From positions 930,001 through 994,000 of the forward strand of contig NW_024104162.1 of NCBI RefSeq assembly GCF_003945595.2: a stretch of 64,000 bases of DNA. Direction: 5' to 3'. The stretch's first letter is position 1. Each line of letters starts with the position of its first letter. The DNA is from Pipra filicauda (lineage: Eukaryota > Chordata > Aves > Passeriformes > Pipridae). Under the pieces are notes generated by a model. The model saw nothing but the letters and a program-made list of their open reading frames with translations. It had not been told where the DNA came from and made no database searches. Below, in pieces: positions 14,140-26,000 of this stretch. A program made the translations under genes and the position numbers.

Positions 14140-14515
14140 AATTGAACTGCAGTGTGTAAACTCAGCCCGCTCAGCGGTTCCTGCTCTCCATGTAGGTGAC
14201 ACACTTGAGATTGTTAGCTGTAATAGGGTGCTATTAGAGCACTGTCTCCGTGTATTGGTGTGTTTTTATTGTGGTGCAACAGTGAAGGGAGTTGGGGGGC
14301 TGGCGTGGGGGGAGCGATGCGTTGCCTGTGACTTGCGCTTCTGCTTTATTGTCTGGAATGATTCAATTACAACTATTTTGTGGCAGTAATACCCTGATAA
14401 TTTTCTCTTCCTCCCCTGAGCTGTCAGCTGGGCAATTAGAACAAATAAACTTGAAAGCCTTCATTACTTTTAAAAAGTATTGCCTCTCTCCTGATTCAGT
14501 TTCTTGATGGTACAT
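14140..14515. promoter_or_regulatory. Candidate intergenic enhancer, AT-rich island
   Basis: This island is AT-richer than its surroundings. It holds TCAATTAC near 14363-14370 and a compact string GGCAATTAGAACAAAT at 14431-14446, which combines a homeodomain core with a SOX-like AACAAAT. It lies about 2.5-2.9 kb upstream of the CELSR3 start codon. The regulatory role is inferred only from composition and motif density. Confidence 0.3.
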
Positions 14516-16059
14516 CTCCAGTTTGAGGGGGCGTGATGGATGATCCAGCCAGCATGTTCCTGTTGCACACGGGTGATGTGCTGCCCTCTGTTAGATGAGG
14601 TTTCTCAGGTGAGCTGTGTGTGGGGCCAGGGCTGCTCTGGCATCAGCCTAATGGCACCAGGAGGGCTCAGGTGGGTGCTTGGGGGTCTGGAGCAGAGAAT
14701 GTAAATCTGGTGCACTGCACCTGCACAGCTGGCATGGCTTCAGCCCCATCAGTGCTGGTGCTGGACCAGCCAAGCCAGAGATGTTTTGTGGTGGCTGAGG
14801 AGTTAATCACAGCAGATGCCAGTCCCAGGAGTTTATAAATTAACATGCCAATGTCTCTGGAGGGTTAGAAATCCACTCCCGGGGACTATCAGCCCTGAGC
14901 ATTGTGTAAGCACCAGGGGAACTTCTTTTCAGCGCGTGCTGAGCTGGGCTGGCCACCACTTTAGAGCTTGCTTGTTTCCCATAGTGGTCCTAAAACCCAT
15001 ACTTACTACAAGCTCTAGGGCAAGGAAGAGCCCTTCCTGCCCTGCCCACCCCATGGCTGCCCAGGTGATGGCCAGGCCTTGGCTTCTTCATGGGTGATGG
15101 TGTTGGAAGACACCAGCCTCACGTGGAAAGCAACCAGCCATGAGGATGATGCAGGGTGATTTGGGGACATGTTGGGTGTGCTGCAGACCCCACGTTGTGT
15201 TCGCTAAGTTTCCACCCTGGGAGTGGAAGCCTGCTTGCTGTCAAACCCCCGATCAGTGGGCAGCATGTGCTCATCCCACCCCCTCATCTACATTAACAAT
15301 AATTTCTAGGGGACCATCTGTCACTGTCAGTGGAACCAAAGCTGGGTAAGAGCTGGTGGTGGTCGTGGTTGGGGGGGGAACATGGGGCATCAGCAGAGGC
15401 AAGGCACTAGTGACATCAGGATTCAGGGCTGCAGCTACAGCAGCTGGAGCAGAGGGCACCAGCATGGCAGTGGCAGCTGGACGCCCTCGAGGTCCCCAGA
15501 CCTGCTGTGTCCTGGGGCCAGCACGTCCCTCTGACCCCCTCCTCACTGTGCGGATGGCCTGTGCTGTCCAAAGCAGTGTGTGGCTCTCAAGCCACCACTT
15601 GGATTTCTGCCAAGGGACTGTGGGACCTTGCACAGCCTTGTGTGGTTTCCTGCGGGATGGGAGAGTTGTTGGAGAGTGGGCGTGGCTCCTGCTGTGCTGG
15701 GAGTGATGGCTGAGCAGCGAAGCCCCATCTCCCCAGTCTGAATCCATCTCGCTGTTAGTTTGTGAGGTTTTTGGGGAGCTATGCAGGGGCTGCACAAGGG
15801 CTGCTCCCCAGCCTACCCACCTCAAACCAGAGCCCATCCAACACAGTGGCACAGGGGGCTCGTGCAGCCCCCTTGGAGGTGGGATGTGCACAGAGGCACT
15901 GTGCCTCCCATGTACTCCCTACCTTTCCCTACCCCATCCTAAATTCCCCTCTATCTCCCAGATTTGCCCTATTTTCCTCCCTGACACAGTTATTTCTTCC
16001 CTAGCGTTCACCCCAGTGTGCCCTCTCCTTCAACAGGACGTGTACAAGGGTGTCCCCCC

Positions 16060-16200
16060 ACTGTGGCATGGAACGCTAATGAGGACTTAAACCCCTGCTA
16101 TTCCTAAACCTATTACAAGCTCCAGTGGATTAGGCTGCGATATTAGTTGATTGAGATCAAACCAACAGCTAAGTTATGAGGCTGATGAGCTAATGACCCA
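16060..16200. promoter_or_regulatory. Candidate CELSR3-proximal enhancer
   Basis: Homeodomain-like cores cluster here: GCTAATGAGG near 16075, GGATTAGG near 16126 and AGCTAATGAC near 16188. A TCF/LEF-like AGATCAAA lies at 16154-16161. The cluster is about 0.8-0.9 kb upstream of the CELSR3 start, just before a T tract and the CpG island. Function is inferred. Confidence 0.35.
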
Positions 16201-16260
16201 CCCCGGTGCAAGGGCTCCAAACTGAACTCTCCTTGGAAAAATGTTGGTTGCGTTTGGCGT

Positions 16261-16268
16261 TTTTTTTT

Positions 16269-16301
<33 letters not shown>
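16261..16301 (+). repeat. Poly-T tract upstream of CELSR3
   Basis: A run of about 41 T broken by a single C. It could be the antisense tail of an old retroposon or a simple mononucleotide tract, and it is a likely nucleosome-excluding element. Its exact length is prone to sequencing error. Confidence 0.85.
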
Positions 16302-16302
<1 letters not shown>

Positions 16303-16399
16303 CACAGATGCAGGAAGGAAAACGTGCGACTTTCTGGCTGGTGCTGATGCTTCACCTGGTGGCTGGTGGCGGCTGAGATCCGCGTTGGGAAAAGGAGTG

Positions 16400-17500
16400 G
16401 AACAGCTAAACCCGCGCCACCCCGGGGGAGCAGCCTGGCCCTGGGGACGCTGGTGGCGGCACAAGGACCGTGCTGGTGCAGGGGCAGCGCCGCAGCAGCG
16501 GGTCGGCGGGGTCAGCAGGTGTGTGCTGTGTCATGTCACGGTGTCGGTGTCCACGGGCCCTGCGCTTTTCGCAGGGAGGCTCCGGGAGCCCCTCGCCCGG
16601 GGCTGGCCGGTGTCAGCCCCCCCGCCACAGCCGTGCCCGGCACCGCGGGGCTCACACCTCGCTGCAGGGCGGGCAGGGGCAGGGCTGGCACCGGCGGGCG
16701 CGTGTCCCCGCACGGTGCCCGGGTGTCCCCGCACGGTGCCCGGGTGTCCCCAGGGCCGCGGAGCCGCCGCCGCCCGCTGTCCCTCGCCCAAGATGGCGGC
16801 GCGGGGCGGGCAGGGGCGGGCGGGGGCGCGGCGGGGCGGGGCGGCGGGAGCCATGTTGGGGCTGCGGGAGGAGCCACCGCCTCCCCCGGCAGCAGCGGCG
16901 GCGGCGGGGCGGGGGGCGGCCGGCGCTGAGCGGGGGCGGCGCCGAGCCCACCGCCGTGCGCCCGGGCCGGGCGGCGGCCGCCGAGGCACCATGGCGGCGG
17001 CGGAGGAGCGGGTGGCTGCCCCGAGCCGCCGCCGCTGCTGCTGCCGCCGCCGCCACCACCGGGGGCTGCTGCTGGTGCTACTGCCGCTGCTGCTGCTCCC
17101 TTTGTTCCCCCCCGGGCTGGGGGCCGCCGCGCCGCCGGGCTGGGGGCCGCCGGCCCGCGGGGGCAGCCCCTCCGCCGTGCCGTGCCGGGCGGCGGCCGCG
17201 CCCCCGGGGCTGCCCCGCCGCCGGTCCCCGCCGCGCTGCCCGCCCCGCGCCGCCCCGCCGCGCCCGCTGCCCTTGTCCCCGGCGCCGGGCTCGGGGCGGC
17301 GGAGCCGGCGCGCAGCCCCGAACCGCCACCCGCTGTTCCCCCAGTACAACTACCAGGCGGAGGTGGCGGAGAACCAGCCGGCGGGGACTGCGGTGGTGGC
17401 AGTGGCGGCCCAGGACCCCGACGGGGGCGAGGCGGGGCGGCTGGTGTACTCCATGGACGCGCTGATGAACAGCCGCTCGCGGGAGCTCTTCAGCATCGAC
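16400..17500. promoter_or_regulatory. CpG island / CELSR3 promoter and first-exon start
   Basis: Extremely C+G rich with many CpGs, spanning the 5' flank and the first about 500 bases of CELSR3 coding sequence. A YY1-like AAGATGGCGGC sits at 16791-16801. A 21-base unit is tandemly repeated near 16702-16755. No TATA box is evident, which fits a CpG-island promoter. The transcription start cannot be placed from sequence alone. Confidence 0.7.
16702..16755 (+). repeat. 21-bp tandem repeat in CpG island
   Basis: The unit GTGTCCCCGCACGGTGCCCGG occurs twice in a row, followed by a partial third copy (GTGTCCCC). It lies about 240 bases upstream of the chosen CELSR3 start codon. Confidence 0.85.
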
Positions 17501-20099
17501 CCGCGGGACGGGCTCATCTCCACCACCCAGGCCCTGGACCGCGAGAGCATGGACCTGCACTACTTCCGAGTGACGGCCACCGACCACGGGGTGCCTCGGC
17601 TCTCTGCCACCACCATGGTGGCCATCGCCGTGGCCGACCGCAACGACCACGACCCCGTCTTCGAGCAGGGCGAGTATCGGGAGACCATCCGGGAGAACGT
17701 GGAGGAGGGATACCCCATCCTGCAGCTACGGGCCACGGACGTCGACTCCCCGCCCAACGCCAACATCCGCTACCGCTTTGTCAATGAACGGGCTGCCCAT
17801 GATGTCTTTGAGATTGACCCCCGCTCCGGCCTCATCACCACCAGCGGGCCTGTGGACAGGGAGAAGATGGAGAGGTACTCACTCGTGGTGGAAGCCAATG
17901 ACCAGGGAAGGGAGCCGGGGCCCCGCTCTGCCACAGTCAAGGTCTACATCACAGTCCTTGATGAGAACGACAACATCCCTCAGTTCAGTGAGAAGCGCTA
18001 CATTGTCCAAGTGAGAGAGGATATACGGCCCCACACTGAGATCCTGCGCGTCACTGCCACGGACCTGGACAAGGACAACAATGCGCTGGTACACTACAAC
18101 ATTATCAGTGGGAACAGCCGGGGCCAGTTCTCCATCGACAGTGTCACTGGGGAGATACAGGTGGTGGCCCCGCTGGATTTTGAGGTGGAGCGGGAGTATG
18201 CCCTGAGGATCCGGGCACAGGACGCGGGGCGTCCTCCCCTTTCTAACAACACTGGCATGGCCAGTATCCAGGTGGTGGACATCAATGACCATGCCCCCAT
18301 TTTTGTCAGCACCCCTTTTCAAATCTCTGTCCTGGAGAATGCTCCCCTCGGCCACTCTGTCATCCACATCCAGGCCGTGGATGCGGACTACGGGGAGAAC
18401 TCACGCCTGGAGTACAAACTGACAGGGGTCTCTGCTGACACACCCTTTGTGGTGAACAGTGCCACAGGGTGGATCACGGTCAGTGGGCCCTTGGACCGGG
18501 AGTCAGTCGAGCACTATTTTTTTGGAGTAGAGGCTCGTGACCATGGCTCTCCGTCTTTATCCGCCTCGGCCAGCGTCACCATCACTGTCATGGATGTCAA
18601 TGACAACCGCCCCGAGTTTACCCAGAAGGAGTACTTCATCCGCCTGAACGAGGATGCAGCTGTGGGAACCAGCGTCCTCAGCGTCACAGCAATCGACCGG
18701 GATGTGAACAGTGCCATCACCTACCAGATCACGGGAGGCAACACAAGGAACCGCTTCTCCATCAGCACCCAAGGTGGGATAGGGCTCATCACTCTGTCTC
18801 TGCCGCTGGACTACAAGCAGGAGAGGCGCTACGTGCTCACCGTGACAGCCTCTGATCGCACCCTGCGTGACAACTGCCATGTTCACATCAATATCACTGA
18901 TGCCAACACCCACCGGCCTGTGTTCCAGAGCGCCCACTACTCTGTGAGCATCAACGAGGACCGGCCTGTGGGCAGCACCGTGGTGGTGATCAGCGCCACA
19001 GATGATGACGTGGGGGAAAACGCCCGCATCACGTACTACCTGGAAGACAACGTCCCTCAGTTTCGCATTGATCCAGACTCTGGGGCCATCACTCTCCAGG
19101 CAGAACTGGACTATGAGGACCAGGTCACGTACACATTGGCTATCACTGCCAAGGACAATGGGATCCCCCAGAAAGCGGACACCACGTATGTTGAAATCAT
19201 GGTGAATGACGTTAATGACAATGCCCCCCAGTTCGTCAGCCCCCATTACCAGGGCGTGATCTCTGAGGATGCTCCTCCCTTCACCAGCGTGCTCCAGATC
19301 TCTGCCACTGACCGGGATGCTCACACCAATGGGCGAGTGCAGTACACCTTCCAGAACGGGGAGGATGGAGATGGAGACTTCACGATAGAACCCACCTCGG
19401 GGATCATTCGCACTGTCCGCAGGCTGGACCGAGAGAACGTTCCCGTCTACGAACTGACTGCGTATGCTGTGGACAGGGGCATCCCTCCTCAGCGAACTCC
19501 TGTCCACATCCAGGTCACCATTCAGGATGTGAATGACAATGCCCCCGTCTTTCCTGCTGAAGAGTTTGAGGTCTTGGTAAAGGAGAACAGCATTGTAGGC
19601 TCTGTGGTGGCCCAAATCACAGCTGTTGACCCAGATGAGGGACCCAACGCCCAGATCATGTACCAAATTGTGGAGGGCAACATCCCCGAGATATTCCAGA
19701 TGGACATCTTTTCTGGGGAGCTCACAGCCTTGATAGACTTGGATTATGAGACAAAACCTGAGTACGTGATTGTAGTGCAGGCCACCTCTGCCCCTCTGGT
19801 CAGCAGAGCCACAGTCCACATCAAACTCATTGACCAGAACGACAACAGCCCTGTTCTCAAGAACTTCCAAATCCTGTTCAATAACTACGTGTCCAATAAG
19901 TCCAACACCTTCCCCTCAGGGATCATAGGGAAGGTCCCAGCGTATGACCCAGATGCATCTGACCACCTCTTCTACACCTTTGAGCGGGGAAATGAACTGC
20001 ACTTGTTGATTGTAAATCAATCGAGCGGGGAGCTGAGGCTGAGTCGTAAGCTGGATAACAACCGTCCACTTGTGGCCTCCATGCTGGTGACTGTCACAG
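16991..20099 (+). CDS. CELSR3: CELSR3 exon 1: signal sequence, pro-region, cadherin repeats 1-9
   Basis: The giant first exon codes residues 1-1036. ATG 16991 was chosen for its strong context (GGCACCATGG) and because a Leu-rich signal core follows at residues about 25-40 after a basic stretch. A Pro/Arg-rich pro-region ends in a furin-like RRSRR at 103-107. The first cadherin strand starts at residue 111. Calcium-linker motifs of the D-x-N-D-N type end the repeats near residues 213, 322, 430, 534, 636, 739, 845 and 947; the fifth is degenerate (DANTHRP). The ninth repeat runs into exon 2. The linker before the first cadherin repeat is about 110 residues, against roughly 310 recalled for human. 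In-frame ATGs also exist at 16793 and 16853. Confidence 0.95.
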
Positions 20100-23000
20100 G
20101 TAGGGAGTGAAAAATCATTAAACCTTCAATGCAGTACCTAGGGGGAGCTCCATGCAGTCCCCCTTGGGGACCCCATTCTGTGTCGGGGACGGGTTGGGGA
20201 CTAGCAACAAGATTTGGATTGGGAGTCCCTTCTAGTCAGGGAATACTACTGGAGTCGTGGGAAGGGTGGGAGTTGGAGGCAGGGTGCTGGGGAGTGCTCT
20301 GTAAAGGGGCTGAGGCTGGAGATGGTCTGCAAGAACAAAGCATCATTACTCAGGTGCGGGGATCGCTTGTAGCTGCGAGTGAGGCACTTTTGGAGGTGCT
20401 GTGGCCAGCCAGGCTGTGTTGTGTGCCATAGGTTGCTGGCCAGGCAGGCAGATAGTTCCCAGGAAGGCCAAGCTGCTGGCCCAGGGGCTGGTACACTGCT
20501 CTGCTCCCAAGCCTGGGTGGTTCTTCTCCCAGCTGGGACTGAGTGCTCCTCTGACTTAGTGTGGGAGAGAGGGACTGAACTCAGTGTAAAGGGAACCCTC
20601 CTAAAAATACCCATTTGCTGGTAGCAAATGGTTCAGTCTCGATTCTGGCTGTGGCACCTGCCAACACCTGTACTTCTAAAGCCTGGTACTACCTTTCTGT
20701 GGCCAACTTATTGTTGCCAGGGACAGCTGTGACAAACCAGAGCACAGTGCTCGGAACTCTTGCCTAGTGTGTGTTGTCGGAGTATCCAAATGCAAATGCT
20801 AGTGGTAGCTGCCGGGATGGCTTTGCAGAGTGTTGGGGTCTCTCTAGCCCAGCTGAGGACAGGGCAAAGATGGACCTAGGGCCTTGCCCATCAGCAAGTG
20901 GGGTTTGGACCTGGAGCTCCCAAAGTCTGAGGTTTGCCTTCACCATCAGCCTTTCTTTGCTGGCGGATGTGTGACTGGAAATGGAGGCGTCTGTCCATCG
21001 CTGAACCGTGGAGTGGCTCTGGGGGAGGGAGGGCAACAGCCCTCTCCGGAGGGGCCAAGCACCGAGTTGCCAAGAGTGCCTGGGGAGCCGTACACTAAAT
21101 CATGATGCTCCCCCGACCATCGGCTACCAGGTGCCCTCCCTTTTACCTCTCTCTATCCGGCTTATTCAGTGAGAGGAGGATCTTTTTCAAAAGATGGAGC
21201 GGGGGCTTTAAGAGGAGACCTGTTCAAGGCAATCCTGCATGGGCAGCACCAGCCGAGCGGTGGGCTGGGGCTCTGTGGGGGCTAATTGTAGCCACAGGGC
21301 TGGCTGAGAGCGGGTGCAGGCGCACACATGCCCGTCGCTGGAGATGGGGGGTGGTTTTGACCTTTCCAGCTTCTGCCCCAGTGTGTTTATGCAAGCCCTG
21401 CCTCCTCACACACTTAACCCTGCACAAAGGCAGGAGACAATCACATCCCGAAGTCCTGTATCGAGCCGCCTCGCGGCAAGGGGGCCCTTGCAATTAGAAT
21501 GTCGTCATCTTCCAGTGGGAAGGGAGAATGGGAGAGGTGTGCTCATGAAGGAAGGGGGAAGATGGAAGGGGAAGAGCCGTTTCGGGGAGGGAAGAGAGAC
21601 ACTGGAAAACGGGCCTTTTGTTGGCTTTGGTGTTGGCTGTGGAGGTGGAAGTCTGGTTTGTTTTTTCTGTCTTTGTTGTTGGAAGCCCCCCGCCCAGCTG
21701 GCAGCTCTGTCAGCCCCATGCTGTTGCTGTGTGCAGAGGGAGGGTGGGTTTACAGAGCTGGCAGCCAGGACATTCAGACCTGGCTGCATTGTTTGCCCCG
21801 GGCACAGCACCATGTCGGAGCACCTTCCTGCTGCTGGAAGGCAGCAGTAGCACCTAGGTGGGTACCCCAAGGTCAGCATCCAAGGAGGGAGTGGCTTCTT
21901 TGCCTGCCTGTGAGCTTTATCACCCCTTTGGGGGAGGCTGGATCCCCCTAAAACACAGGGCAAGGGGCCCTTCTGCCTGCCTGCCTATAAGCTGCGTGTA
22001 TCCTTAGCTCAGTCCCTTGTAGGAGACAGAGAGGACTTGGGCCATCACAAACCAGTGCCTTTTCAGTGGGACTGACAGCCCCAAAACTGACCCCAGCTTC
22101 TCACAGGTGTGTGGACACCTATGGCTGCTAAAATCTGCTCTTGACCGCTGAGGATGCAGGACAGCAGGGTGGAGGGGCCAGCACTACTGTGTGAAATCAG
22201 GACAGTGTAGGAGACTGACATCGTGTTGACTTTCAACCATTTCAGACTAGTTTCTCTGGGCCTGGTGGCAAGGGTGGAGGCTCAGCTGTGGGACAGTGAC
22301 GTTCTTCCTCTGTGCTGGGTGATGGGAGCCTAATTTATTTCCAAGATCTCTTAACTGGTAAAGTATCATCAAAATGTTGAAAGGTCTGCCAAAGCCCTTC
22401 AGCAGTGGTGAGGAATGTTCACCATACCCATACTCATCTCCTTCTTTCCTGACTTCTCCCTTTGGACATGTTTTCTTGCTCCTCAGCTGCAAACGTGAAA
22501 GCCACCCTGTCTGTCCCCAGAACACCCTCGCTGTCCCTAGGGTGGCCACTGCAGGCAGAGTGGTGGCTTTCGCTCTCTTGGACACTGTCTCTGCCACTCA
22601 GAACAGGACAGGCAGCGATACACTGGAGCCTATTTGTGAGCTTCTGGTCCCCACAAGTGAGGGACAGGATCAGGGAGGTTGTTGGAGCTGAGCTGCCTTC
22701 TTCCCAATCCCTGGAGCTTCCTGAGAGGTTGAAGGCCAAACCATTTGCTATAGGGGAAGGGGAACCTCTGCTAGTGACTTGATGGCTGTTGGGGTGGGAG
22801 TGTTGGCTGGAGTCCATGCCTCATGCCACACAGCAGGCTGAGATGTTGCCCGGGGATCCAGGGAGCCACTGGCAGCACAAAGGAACAGGAGAGATGGGCT
22901 CTCACTCTGGCAGACCCAGGAGGGCAGTGGTTGGCAGCGGTTGGCAGACCTGCTCCCTGCAAAAGGTTTCTAGTACAAGCCTAGATGTCCATTCCCAGAC

Positions 23001-26000
23001 TGACAGTGCAGCTTCCCAGGAGGAGTCTGCTGTCCATCCTGCTCTCCAGACAGAGCTCTTCTTTCTTTAGCTTTGGTGCTTTTGAAGCTGCTAATTGTCA
23101 GTCTTGGAAGTGCAAACACGATGCTGCCCAGCACGGGGGTTAGAGCCCCTTGTCCCTTTTCCCTGCTCCATTCCCTGTAGCCATGTTTCTAGGACTCCTC
23201 ACTCTGCTACATGAATATTCACCAGGCACCAGCTCTCCAGCCATAGGATTTAATCAGAAAGGCTGAGCATTTGTGATTAAAATGCCTCCCATGGGGGGTC
23301 AGCGCCTCCAGCCAGCTTTGGGCTTTCTTCTGGTTGCCTTTTTTTTTGCTTTCCCCATTTGCAGCGGGTCATTCTCTTAACCATCTGCTTCTCCTTGCAC
23401 GGAGCTGAGGTTGGAGGCAGCCCTGGGTGTGATGCTGAGGTGGGACAGTGTGTTATGGGGAGCTTACTGAGGAGGGCTGTGGGGCTGGAGCTGGCTCCAG
23501 CTCCACATTGATGTGGGGAAATGGGAAGGGGGTGCTTGGCTTTTCTGCCATGGGCTGGGCAATGCCAAAGGCATCAGGCACCCTGCAGGCCACCTTCTTC
23601 TCCAGGCACAGCCTTCTTGCTCCTGGGAGGCATTGCTAGCCCCTGGCCTGCCCCAGGACTCAGCATCGTGTCAGCCAAGGCCTAATAACAGCCATAAATC
23701 AGGCAGATGTCTGGGCACTGAGCAGCCCTTGGGGAGAGAGAGAGCTGTCCCCAGGGCCTCATGGCTGCTTCCGGGTGAACTATGAGCCAAAGAGAGGAGG
23801 GGGAAGGGAGCTGGGCTTGGGCTGAGCTCACCCTTGCCTTGGCCAGAGAAGCAAACTGTGAGGAGGGGACAAAGGGAGAGGAGGGGGAGCTGGGACATGA
23901 CCCAGCTGTGTGCTGAGAAGGAAGCTGGTGAAAAAGTGATGGCATCCCGGGGTGCTCCAACATCAAGTGGCCCCTCAGGGAGGGACGCCAGGCTGATGGT
24001 GGGTTGGGGAGCATCTTATGCCAAATGCCACTGAGTCAGGCTTGTGGCTTTCCTCTCACTCCTGCCCCTCAAGGTCTGGGTGATCTTGGCACCCCATGAG
24101 CCTCTTGCAAAGAGAAGGTGCCTTGGGGATGCAAGTGATGATGCCAGCTCCTTGCCCTGAGCCCAGGCAGGTCTAAATCTGCTGGCATGTCCAGCCAGGT
24201 GCCAGACAGAGCCGTTTAGTAACTGCTGCTCGTGCTGCCCTCCATGTCAGAGCTGGCAGGGTGTCACACGGAGGGGTGGTTTCTCACCTTGCTTCCATGT
24301 GGGGTGGGGAGCAGTTTGATTTCAGAGAGAAGCAACCCCCCCTTTCCTGCAGGAGATTAGCTCCTGGGTGACTGCACTGGCACGCTGCTCCCCCAGCCTG
24401 GAGCGAGCCTTATCTCCAGAGCAGCAGTCCCGGTGTGCAGGCTGGTGCTTGCGCGGGAATTTGCAGGGTCGCCAGAAAGCTTTCACCTTCTGAAGAGCAG
24501 AAGAGAGAGGCGGGAAGAAAAGGAGACGTTACAATCTTTAAATCCTCCTACGCTGCAAACTTCAAACAGGGCTGAGGGAAATCAAAAGGCTTTGCAGCAC
24601 AGCAGCCGTTGGAAGAGGGGAACAGTAAAGGCACCTTTGCACATGAGGCTTGGAGCTGGGGCATGGATGGGGGAACGGGTGGCTGGCATTTGCACTCCTG
24701 GTCCCTGTTGGGACTGGGGCTGACCAGGGTGCCAGGAAACCTGCTGCCTTTTGTGCCTCCATGCGCTGGGTTGGAGGAGGTGAAGCACATAGGGGATGTT
24801 GCAGCAAGGCTTGGGATCCAGGGTTAGTCCTGGTAGTCACTATTGAGATGTGCTGATGTGAGTGTGAGTGTTGTCTTGGTATGATGATGGAGAGCCAGGT
24901 TTCCAAGGAAATGTGGGGGTTTAGGGCTCTCAGGTGGATGTGGGGGGGGAGATGGGAACAACAGGTGACAGCTATGTGCTGCTGATGCCCGTGAGGCACC
25001 AGCTTTGGGCTGCTGTCAATGGGCTGGAAGATGGATTGCCTCATTTCAGGAGCAGTGAGGTTCCTGATGAGCCTCATTGAACATTTCTGGGGCCACAGAG
25101 GTTGGTGTGGTCCTTGCTTTGCTATGCTGAAGGCTGGCTCTGCCTGCCAGAGCCTGTGCTGGGGCTAGAGGGCCCAGAAGAAGCAGAACAGGAGAAAGGA
25201 GGCATCCTGGGGGCAGCAGACAGGCTTCTCCCTGCTGTGTGTCTGGCAAAAGCTTCTAGCAGAGGTGTCCGGGGTGGCCTGGTGGGGAGGACATATGACC
25301 CTCCAAGGTAGCAGGATCTGTTGGGTTACTGGGAGCTGGGTAGGTGGGGTGAGACAGGTGCCCCTGATCACAGAACTGCTGGGGTGGGAGCTTTGCCATT
25401 GCCCGTTTGAGCTGTGCTGTGTTGCCTGTGCCCCTGCAGCCTGAGCTGCTGCCTGTGAGTGCACCTGACGTGGGGCGGGTGAGCTGCTGCTGCTGGCCAA
25501 GGTCCTGGGAGAGAGCAGGCGGGCACGCCCCAGTGTCTGCATGCTCCTGTGCTCCTGCCTGGGAGATCGCGGGGTCCCAAAGGGAGGGAGTTTGTTTCCA
25601 AGGAAAATAGAGATTAAAGGGAATTAAACAAACCGGAGATGGACCGAGGGAGGAAGAGATGCGGAGCAGATGGTGGGAAGGGGGGAAGCAGGGAGACCAG
25701 CACAAAAGCCTGGGAGAGCCTGGAGGAGAGAAGGAAACGGAAGGAGGAGAGCAGAGCGAGGGGAAAGGCAGCGTGGGGGAGGCAGACAGGACACAGCAGG
25801 GAAGCAAAACACCCCGGGCCCTGGCATCGGCTTCTGTGTTTGCCAAACCTCCTGCTGGGACTTCCTTCTGTTCCTGAGCACCTTTGTTCCTCAGAGCTCA
25901 GTTTGCTGCCGAGATTCAGGACAGGGAGAAAACCTGAGAGTTCTCTCAGTGGAGAGGCTGATGGGAGGGAGAGGGTGCAGCCACACCAGCCACTCCCCCT

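Larger units (their letters stand above)
12886..16400. other. NCKIPSD-CELSR3 intergenic region
   Basis: No gene is supported; the open frames here show no recognisable family and no coding-like conservation pattern. Two AT-richer islands (about 14140-14515 and 16060-16200) carry clusters of homeodomain-like cores and are candidate conserved regulatory elements. An isolated AATAAA lies at 14444-14449. Confidence 0.6.

Noticed and set aside
13628..14389. 253-codon open frame on the plus strand in the NCKIPSD-CELSR3 interval
   Set aside because: No domain, signal or compositional feature of a protein is visible, and overlapping frames of similar length exist on both strands. It also runs into the AT-rich candidate regulatory island.
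16241..16990. Frame upstream of the CELSR3 ATG, including a poly-Phe run
   Set aside because: The poly-Phe comes from a T homopolymer. The extension is open only because stop codons are rare in CpG-island sequence.
18557..19870. 437-codon open frame on the minus strand across CELSR3 exon 1
   Set aside because: It lies wholly antisense to the conserved cadherin repeats and its translation shows no recognisable family. It follows from high GC and codon bias of the sense frame.
25256..25846. 196-codon minus-strand frame in CELSR3 intron 1
   Set aside because: It overlaps the purine-rich tract, so the Pro/Ser-rich translation is low-complexity; no homology is recognised.
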